This document shows, one piece after another, positions 1 to 5,505 of a stretch of DNA of 12,273 nt (position 1 is its first letter; each line of letters opens with the position of its first letter). A model generated the notes under the pieces. The model saw nothing but the letters and a program-made list of their open reading frames with translations. It was not told where the DNA came from and did no database searches. Made by a program: the position numbers and the translations under genes. The DNA is from UBA3222 sp002363035 (lineage in GTDB: Bacteria; Verrucomicrobiota; Verrucomicrobiia; Opitutales; UBA9783). Where the stretch lies: NCBI GenBank assembly GCA_946646575.1, contig CAMPCR010000027.1, positions 1 through 12,273 on the forward strand. Direction: 5' to 3'.

Positions 1-105
1 TTCCGCTTTGCCGTTGTCCGATAAATCCACATCCGTCCAGCCGGTAAAGCGATTGTCCAGGTTCCAAACGCTTTCGCCGTGCCGCAACAACACCAGCCGT
101 TTCAT
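1..105 (-). CDS. gpmA: 2,3-bisphosphoglycerate-dependent phosphoglycerate mutase, N-terminal part (cut by window edge)
   Basis: The enzyme interconverts 3-phosphoglycerate and 2-phosphoglycerate in glycolysis and gluconeogenesis, in the cytoplasm, through a phosphohistidine. Only the first 35 codons lie in the window; the gene continues to the left. The protein begins MKRLVLLRHGESVWN and carries the family signature RHGE(S)xWN, whose histidine (residue 9) accepts the phosphate, followed by NRFTGWTDVDLS, a segment typical of the dPGM branch (GpmA) rather than of other histidine phosphatases. The ATG at 105-103 matches the usual family start, and a strong promoter lies directly upstream with no room for a leader. 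The next gene, at 282, is divergent. The family assignment is firm; the length and C terminus cannot be seen. Confidence 0.93.
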   Translation of the reverse strand, partial: MKRLVLLRHGESVWNLDNRFTGWTDVDLSDNGKAE

Positions 106-111
106 AGAAAA

Positions 112-140
112 ATTATATCAAAAATACGGCTGTTTTTCAA
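112..140 (-). promoter_or_regulatory. sigma70-type promoter of gpmA, predicted leaderless
   Basis: Read on the minus strand, a -35 box TTGAAA (140-135) is separated by 17 bp from a perfect -10 box TATAAT (117-112). The -10 is preceded by TGA, giving an extended -10 (TGnTATAAT). With normal spacing from the -10 box, transcription would start at about position 105, the A of the gpmA ATG. No Shine-Dalgarno sequence could then be on the mRNA. The boxes are seen directly; the start point is inferred. Confidence 0.75.
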
Positions 141-281
141 ACAAAAAGCGTTGACCAGATCGGAAAGAACGGATCTTGTAATGAAATTTCCCATAAGACG
201 ACGAATAACTGTGCAGATGAGATTTTTCTTGTGAAATTTTTTACACGCTTTTTCATCGACAATGAAACATTTGCAAAATTT

Positions 282-1544
282 ATGAGAATAAGAGACTTTT
301 TAATAGGTTCGTGTGGTATCGGTGTGTTTTTTGCAGGTATCTGTTCGTCTTACGCACAATATCCCGACGTGGCAGTGCTGCTGCAATCGCTGGGTGTGGG
401 GATAGATGGAGACGGTAATCTTGCGGGAAACTATGAAAAAGAGCGTTGGAAGCAGTTTTGGTCTTTTTTGTTGAAATCGCAAAACGACAGTCAATTAGAA
501 CCGTTTAAGAATTCTTTCAAAGAGAAGGCCGGCTCGATTTCGTCGGAGTGTTGTCCTTACGGGTTTACCGAAAGTGAGTATGGTGTCGACACTTTGTGCG
601 GAGGTTTTTTGGCGGGAACAGGTTTGTATTATGATGCAAAGGGAGCGAGACAAATAGTCGATACGATTGCGAGCAGGCAATTTTTCGAGGGTGTCTTCGG
701 AAAGTCCGTTACGGATACACTGATTGATAAAAGCTGCAACAAAGAAGTTTATACCTCACTGTATTGCCGCGGTACATTTAGGGAGTATGAGGATTTGTTG
801 AGAGAGAGCTGGATCCATTACTTGTCCCTGTACCGACCTTCGGAAGATGACAGAAACAAAAGCGTAACGAATTTGTCCGAGTATCGCGCCAAAGCTATTG
901 AGATATATGAGAAAATAGATACACAGATAGAATATCTAAAAGCAAATGTAGAGAAATATCAATTGAATGAGGAACAAACAGGGAAGTGTAAATTCTTCTT
1001 TGATTGTAAAAAAGTCATAAACTATTCCCGGGATAAGTTGTACGGAATAAAAAATGAATTTTTAACCGGTTTAAAAGAAGATTTACGGAGGGATTTTGAT
1101 GAGATTTTGACGACATTGATCGGATATTCGTCTAGTTATCGGCACTGGAAGGGAAAAGAAATTTGTGAAGTTCGTAAATTCACGGCTCCTTCTCTTGGCA
1201 TAGCTTTGTACTATGCAATGGATTGTCGATTTTTTGGTTACAGGCGTCGGTTTGGAGGGGGTCGGTTTGGAGGGGTACAGATCGGCAATAATGTACAAAC
1301 GATAAAACCAAGCGAGCTCCCGAAAACCAAAGAACCGTTTGTCGTTACGATTACGATCGAACAGTATCCTTATACAAAGAAGGACGAACCGGGATGGAAA
1401 AAATACGATTTGAAAATTTGTCTTGATCTGGAGTTTGATGCCAATACAAGGGCACTAAAGGCAGTTGTCGGTCGTGATTTTGTCGTGAACGGTTGTGCCG
1501 TTCTATTCGGATTCGGTTTTGATATTTATCGTGCGGAACAGTGA
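282..1544 (+). CDS. Unrecognised exported cysteine-rich protein
   Basis: I do not recognise this family. From the ATG at 282 the product is 420 aa and starts with a typical signal peptide: basic start (MRIRD), hydrophobic core (FLIGSCGIGVFFAG) and a likely cleavage site SYA|Q near residue 25. An in-frame GTG at 231 would add 17 residues ahead of this signal, so I prefer 282; neither start has a clear ribosome binding site. The mature part has 11 cysteines, several in close pairs (CC at 90-91, C106, C152/C162, C236/C242, C295/C315), which suggests disulfides outside the cytoplasm. A charged, probably coiled helical stretch lies at about residues 198-232. A short RFGGG RFGGV repeat lies near 322-331, encoded by a perfect tandem duplication. 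No transmembrane helix follows the signal, and no lipobox is present. Base composition looks more AT-rich than in the neighbouring core genes. It stands alone, divergent from gpmA and convergent with the phosphohexomutase gene. That it is a real gene is likely; periplasmic, surface or secreted location is inference. Confidence 0.7.
   Translation: MRIRDFLIGSCGIGVFFAGICSSYAQYPDVAVLLQSLGVGIDGDGNLAGNYEKERWKQFWSFLLKSQNDSQLEPFKNSFKEKAGSISSECCPYGFTESEYGVDTLCGGFLAGTGLYYDAKGARQIVDTIASRQFFEGVFGKSVTDTLIDKSCNKEVYTSLYCRGTFREYEDLLRESWIHYLSLYRPSEDDRNKSVTNLSEYRAKAIEIYEKIDTQIEYLKANVEKYQLNEEQTGKCKFFFDCKKVINYSRDKLYGIKNEFLTGLKEDLRRDFDEILTTLIGYSSSYRHWKGKEICEVRKFTAPSLGIALYYAMDCRFFGYRRRFGGGRFGGVQIGNNVQTIKPSELPKTKEPFVVTITIEQYPYTKKDEPGWKKYDLKICLDLEFDANTRALKAVVGRDFVVNGCAVLFGFGFDIYRAEQ
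1246..1275 (+). repeat. Perfect 15-bp tandem duplication inside the exported-protein gene
   Basis: GTCGGTTTGGAGGGG occurs twice back to back (1246-1260 and 1261-1275) with no mismatch. Being 15 bp it keeps the frame and adds five residues, giving RFGGG RFGGV in the protein. The identity of the two copies suggests a recent slippage event. Confidence 0.9.
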
Positions 1545-1549
1545 CGACA

Positions 1550-1577
1550 GGTTCCACGGTCTCTACCGTCGGGAACC
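1550..1577 (+). terminator. Stable hairpin just after the exported-protein stop codon
   Basis: GGTTCC-ACGGT (1550-1560) pairs with ACCGT (1565-1569) and GGAACC (1572-1577) around a CTCT loop, with only a two-base bulge (1570-1571). It begins five bases after the TGA at 1542-1544. No T-run follows on either strand, so it is not a classic intrinsic terminator. It may end or protect the 3' end of the upstream transcript, and it could also serve the convergent phosphohexomutase transcript. The rest of the 258-bp gap (1545-1802) holds no gene I can support. Confidence 0.4.
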
Positions 1578-1802
1578 GCTCACAGAGGGGGTGCTGCGGA
1601 ACTTTCGATGCATTAAAATCGACGAGCAAATGATCACGGTTGTTGCAAAGCCCCGATGCGAACGTTGCCGTATGGTCGGTGTGTTCGGTGAAGTTTACGT
1701 TTAATCCGTGTGGACGAAAAAACTCCAAACACACGAATACCTCTACGGCTTCGGCGGGTCGCTTTTGCGGATCTTTTCGGGCAAATAACGATTTGCAAAG
1801 TC

Positions 1803-3800
1803 TTATTTCGTTCTTTCTTTCGTGTCGTGCGTAATTGCTTCCTTTAAAGCATTCAGTCGTTCCGCAACATCGCGCTTGATGCGGTTTAAATCATCGCCTT
1901 CTTTGACTTCCCCTTCGCCGAACAGGTAAAATTTGATTTTCGGTTCAGTGCCGCTCGGACGAACGGCAACGGTGCAATCGTTGCCGAGGCGAAACTTCAT
2001 GAAATTGCTCGGCGGAACCGCATCACCGTCCGCATCTTTCATCTTTTCCGTGTTCAGGAAATCGATAATTTCTATGACACATGCGTTGCCAAACGTTTTC
2101 GGCGGACATTGTCGGTAAGAACACATCAATTTTTTGATCTTTTCCAGCCCCGCCGCACCTTCGAAGGTAAAGCTCAGCAAATCCTCATGAAAATAACCAT
2201 ACTTGCGGTAAATGCGATCCAGATATTCCGTATAATTGAGCTTTTCGGATTTTAAATACGCGACCAATTCGCACGCCATTAAGGTTGCGGCATTGGCATC
2301 CTTGTCGCGTACGGCATCGTTTGCCAAAAATCCGCAACTTTCCTCCGCACCCAGAAGAAGAACCGTCGAGTGTTGACCGAGCAGACGGCGGCGCGCTTCG
2401 TACGTACAACGTTTATAATCCAAGCAAAGACCTTCGGTGCGAAAAAGGGCTTCTTTGGCCTGCTCTTCATACTTTTTCAACTTCGCGCCGATCCACTTGA
2501 AGCCCGTGTGGGTTTCAACGCACTTTAAACCGTTTTTTTCGGCAAAGGCATTCAATAAAGGCGTGGTGACGTAGGATTTTAAAATCGCCAAACGTTCCGT
2601 CGGTTGGGTTTGCGAAAGGTGCGTATAACGGTATTCGGCGAGCAAAATCGCAATCGTATTACCGTTTAACAACTGCCAACGACCGTCGGCATCCTTCATC
2701 ATCATCGACATGCGATCGCCGTCGGGATCGGTGGCAATGACCGCATCCGCATCGATGCGTTCGGCATCCCGCAAGGCAAAGGCAAGCGTTTCGCGATTGT
2801 CGGGATTGGGCGATGCGACCGTCGGGAATGCACCGTCCATGGGCAGTTGTTCTTCAACGACATGCGGTTCCCATCCGAATTCTTCCAACAGCGGCAGAAT
2901 ACAAACGGAGCCCGTCCCGTGCAACGGCGTGTACATGATGCGCGTTTCCTTCCGTTCCCGAAACTGCCGCGGGTTGATGAGAACGTCGCGACAGGTTGAC
3001 AGATAAGCGTTATCCGCCTTTTGCGAAAGATAAAAGACGTTTTCCGTATAAAGTATTTCCGTGTACGGCAACGTGTCGATCAACGCGACGGATTGCAGTT
3101 CCCGCGTGACGGCGGCGGCCTGCGCTTCGTCGATTTGCGCTCCGTCGGGACCGTACACTTTGTAGCCGTTGTCATAAAATGGATTGTGGCTGGCGGTAAT
3201 CATCACACCGGCGGTCGCTCCCAGCCAACGCACCGAAAAGCTCAGTTGCGGTGTGGAACGCGGGCTGTTGAAGCAATAAACCTCGCCGCCGCAGGCACTC
3301 CAAACGGACGCCGTCAATTCACAGAAGTGTTCCGAGAAATGACGCGAATCGTACGCAATCACCAGCCGCGGGTTTGTCGGAAATTCGCCGTTCGTCCTCA
3401 ACGTTTTCTCGCAGTATTTAAACAACGCCAGCGTGACGGCAAGCACATTGAAATCATTCATGCAGGCGGAACCGACGGCGGCACGGACATAAGTCGCGCC
3501 CTGTTTTTCGACCTTTGTCGGAACGGTTCCGACGGTACGCCCGCGAATGCCCGCCGTTCCGAAGGTGAGGGATTTGTAAAAGCGATTGTTCAGTTCCTCC
3601 CACTGTTCGTTTTGCACCAATTCCGATACGCTCGCAATCGCCCAAGCCGGCAAGTTGCGCGTACACAGAAACTCGGTTGCGTTTTCAACGGTCGCGTCCG
3701 TCAACAGTTTTTTTTCGGCGGCTGTTTGTAATTCCTGAACGAGCGTTTCTACAGACAGCACCCGTGCAGGGTTTTCGGTTTTTCGGGAAGTCGCTTCCAT
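1803..3800 (-). CDS. Alpha-D-phosphohexomutase (phosphoglucomutase/phosphomannomutase family)
   Basis: The protein moves phosphate between C1 and C6 of a hexose (glucose, mannose or a relative), linking glycolytic sugar phosphates to nucleotide-sugar synthesis. All family signatures are present in order: the entry motif FGTAGIRG (80-87), the phosphoserine loop TASHNP (202-207, Ser204 carrying the phosphate), the Mg-binding loop DPDGDR (358-363), the sugar-binding motif GAEESCGF (484-491) and the C-terminal phosphate-binding loop RPSGTEPK (614-621). At 665 aa it is longer than the usual 550-600. One obvious extension is a stretch of about 30 extra residues between GFKWIGAK and the GAEES motif; as I recall, such an insert is typical of PVC homologues. 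The ATG at 3800 lies 52 bp inside the 3' end of the pyrophosphorylase gene. A GTG at 3761 would cut the overlap to about 13 bp, but it has no better ribosome site. The substrate cannot be decided from sequence; the neighbour suggests it supplies the sugar-1-phosphate for UDP-sugar formation. Confidence 0.9.
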   Translation of the reverse strand: MEATSRKTENPARVLSVETLVQELQTAAEKKLLTDATVENATEFLCTRNLPAWAIASVSELVQNEQWEELNNRFYKSLTFGTAGIRGRTVGTVPTKVEKQGATYVRAAVGSACMNDFNVLAVTLALFKYCEKTLRTNGEFPTNPRLVIAYDSRHFSEHFCELTASVWSACGGEVYCFNSPRSTPQLSFSVRWLGATAGVMITASHNPFYDNGYKVYGPDGAQIDEAQAAAVTRELQSVALIDTLPYTEILYTENVFYLSQKADNAYLSTCRDVLINPRQFRERKETRIMYTPLHGTGSVCILPLLEEFGWEPHVVEEQLPMDGAFPTVASPNPDNRETLAFALRDAERIDADAVIATDPDGDRMSMMMKDADGRWQLLNGNTIAILLAEYRYTHLSQTQPTERLAILKSYVTTPLLNAFAEKNGLKCVETHTGFKWIGAKLKKYEEQAKEALFRTEGLCLDYKRCTYEARRRLLGQHSTVLLLGAEESCGFLANDAVRDKDANAATLMACELVAYLKSEKLNYTEYLDRIYRKYGYFHEDLLSFTFEGAAGLEKIKKLMCSYRQCPPKTFGNACVIEIIDFLNTEKMKDADGDAVPPSNFMKFRLGNDCTVAVRPSGTEPKIKFYLFGEGEVKEGDDLNRIKRDVAERLNALKEAITHDTKERTK

Positions 3801-5053
3801 GCGTTTAAAAAGTCATCTTTATTATCGGCGAAAAGCGGCGAAATTTCAAGCAGCGGCTCGGGATTTTCTTTCAATTGCGCTTCAAGCCACATCGGATCCG
3901 CCGCCTTCAGCCAACGCAACCAGCGGCGAATTTGGTCGCGACGACACGTCTCCGGCGTGTCGCTGCCGGTTGCATTTTTGACGGGACTGAATTCTTCTTC
4001 GCGCGCGACTTCCCACAGAAGCGGATTGTTCGCCTGCGGTAACGCGTCGAAAATAAAATGTTCCAATTTCAAGCCCTCCGTCATCTGCACGGTCTTCGTA
4101 ATCGGATCCCAAACTTTTATTTTCTTGCGACAAACGTGGTACGGGAGCGTCCGTTCGGCGCAGGCTCGAACAAAGTCTGTCGATAAAAGGTGAATAGCAG
4201 TATTGCCCCACCGATACTTCAATAAACCGTCTTTGTCGCGCACCGCCTGCAACGAGGGCGGAAATTCGCTGTATTCGACCAAACGCAGTCGATCCCCGTC
4301 TTGAACGAACAGTCCGACGCGCTCCTCCGGGTGCGTTTTCGCCACGACTTTGGTCGAAAATTCCGATTTTTGATGTAAATGTGCGCCCAGAAACAGCGCA
4401 TCGTCCAAACGAACCAGCGGGTTGTCCACCTGGAAGTACGAAAGCGTTTGAATACCTTTGGTTTCGAGCAACGACAATAAGTCGGCTTGTTTCAGTGCTT
4501 TAAAAACCCCGCCGTGTCCGTCCGGCAGACAAACGATGCTGCCGTCTTCGTTCAACAACGGTTGCTTGTCCGTTGAAAACGCCGGTAATGTTCCCTGTTT
4601 GAAAATATGCAGATACGCTTCGTCGTACCATCTATTTTTACGAAACGCTTCCCGCGTGGCTTTGTCGGTCTCCTCCCCCGTCATGATCAGCCAGTGAAAC
4701 GTGCGCCCGTAACGTTGTTGCAAAGCGCGCAGTTTTTCCGAAAACACATGGAATAGTACCTTCCTTGTAACAGGTGTCACCGGGAACAGCCCTTTAGGAC
4801 CGTCAAACCCGAGTCGCGTCCCCAGCCCGCCGGCAACCGTCAAAAACGCAACCTCGCCGTTTTGAAAAGATCGATCACCGAGGGTATGAAGACGGTTGGG
4901 ATTCAGACCGTGCTTCGACAAATCGACCTCCGAAAGGCAGGAGGGGGATTGCCAGCCGGAGGTGTTTGGAGGCGTTGGGGTATAGGTGTGCAAGAGGGAT
5001 AAGAAGTGACTCATTTCTGATGGGGAATGAACGAGGTGAGGAATTCCAAGCAT
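3749..5053 (-). CDS. UDP-sugar pyrophosphorylase, UAP1/AGX-like (UDP-N-acetylglucosamine or UDP-glucose type)
   Basis: The enzyme joins UTP and a sugar-1-phosphate to give a UDP-sugar and pyrophosphate, in the cytoplasm. The 434-aa protein has the UDPGP-family nucleotide loop VAGGLGTRLG...GPKG (73-88), the substrate segments FKQGTLPAF (151-159) and LPDGHGG (176-182), the metal-binding VDN (209-211), VEYSEF (259-264), the late lysine motif SPVKNATGSDTPET (356-369) and GNTAIHL (283-289). This set and order match eukaryote-like UAP1 enzymes and their bacterial relatives rather than GalU or GlmU. The choice between N-acetylglucosamine-1-phosphate and glucose-1-phosphate as substrate is not decidable here. 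An internal ATG at 5014 (MSHFLSLL) is an equally good start; neither start has a clear Shine-Dalgarno sequence. The 3' end overlaps the phosphohexomutase gene by 52 bp, so the two are almost certainly co-transcribed and perhaps translationally coupled. The 107-bp gap before it separates it from rbfA. Confidence 0.88.
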   Translation of the reverse strand: MLGIPHLVHSPSEMSHFLSLLHTYTPTPPNTSGWQSPSCLSEVDLSKHGLNPNRLHTLGDRSFQNGEVAFLTVAGGLGTRLGFDGPKGLFPVTPVTRKVLFHVFSEKLRALQQRYGRTFHWLIMTGEETDKATREAFRKNRWYDEAYLHIFKQGTLPAFSTDKQPLLNEDGSIVCLPDGHGGVFKALKQADLLSLLETKGIQTLSYFQVDNPLVRLDDALFLGAHLHQKSEFSTKVVAKTHPEERVGLFVQDGDRLRLVEYSEFPPSLQAVRDKDGLLKYRWGNTAIHLLSTDFVRACAERTLPYHVCRKKIKVWDPITKTVQMTEGLKLEHFIFDALPQANNPLLWEVAREEEFSPVKNATGSDTPETCRRDQIRRWLRWLKAADPMWLEAQLKENPEPLLEISPLFADNKDDFLNAWKRLPEKPKTLHGCCL

Positions 5054-5160
5054 TTTCTAAGAAATTTACCAGAGTGAAGAAGTGATTTCCGAGTGATAAG
5101 TTAAGAAGAGGTATCTCAAAATACTGTCCGAAGCGTATTGCTTATCTTCTTTTATTCTTC

Positions 5161-5505
5161 TTATTTATTTTCCTCCTCCACCTCCCTCAAAACCCTCCAC
5201 GTTTGATGCGTTTTCTCCAACAACGCATCCCAGACGAAAAACAGTTGCGGGGTATATTTTAAGCGCACCTCTTTACCGATGCCGAATTGAATGGCGTTGC
5301 GTTCCTTTTTTAAAAATTGAAATGCCGAGGTACGATCTTCCGGGCGAAATACCGAGAAATAGACGTCTGCTTTTTTTAAATCATCAACGGTTTTGACCTG
5401 CGTGATCGTGATGCTGACAGCTTCCGCGGTGTAATGTTTCCGCAAATAGTCGCTGATGGCGCGCTTTAACAGTTCGTTGATGCGGATGAGGCGAAAAGAT
5501 TTCAT
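5161..5505 (-). CDS. rbfA: 30S ribosome-binding factor A
   Basis: RbfA binds the immature 30S subunit and helps 16S rRNA maturation, notably during cold adaptation. From the ATG at 5505 the protein is 114 aa, a normal length. It starts MKSFRLIRINELLKRAISDY like the first helix of the KH-type RbfA fold. It then shows SITITQVKTVDDLKKADVYFS, with the DL(x)xA.VY.S core, and ends with LKYTPQLFFVWDALLEKTHQ, the equivalent of the L+..P.L.F..D signature. A longer in-frame version from 5559 would add 18 residues that do not look like RbfA. The ATG overlaps the infB stop as ATGA (5505-5502), so translation is probably coupled to IF-2. It is the last gene of the nusA-infB-rbfA cluster; truB and rpsO, which often follow, are absent here. 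Confidence 0.92.
   Translation of the reverse strand: MKSFRLIRINELLKRAISDYLRKHYTAEAVSITITQVKTVDDLKKADVYFSVFRPEDRTSAFQFLKKERNAIQFGIGKEVRLKYTPQLFFVWDALLEKTHQTWRVLREVEEENK

Noticed and set aside
180..192. 13-bp match AATGAAATTTCCC upstream of the exported-protein gene, also found near 9600 inside thiD.
   Set aside because: A short, low-complexity match with one copy inside coding sequence; most likely chance.
3021..3731. Long plus-strand open frame of 236 codons opposite the phosphohexomutase gene.
   Set aside because: It is fully covered by the well-supported mutase gene, has an arginine/glutamine-heavy shadow composition and shows no motif.
5103..5151. Inverted repeat AAGAAGA ... TCTTCTT with an inner AATAC/GTATT pair in the gap after rbfA, considered as an rbfA terminator.
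   Set aside because: The stem is AT-rich and interrupted, the T-rich side lies on the plus strand where no gene ends, and on the minus strand no T-run follows.
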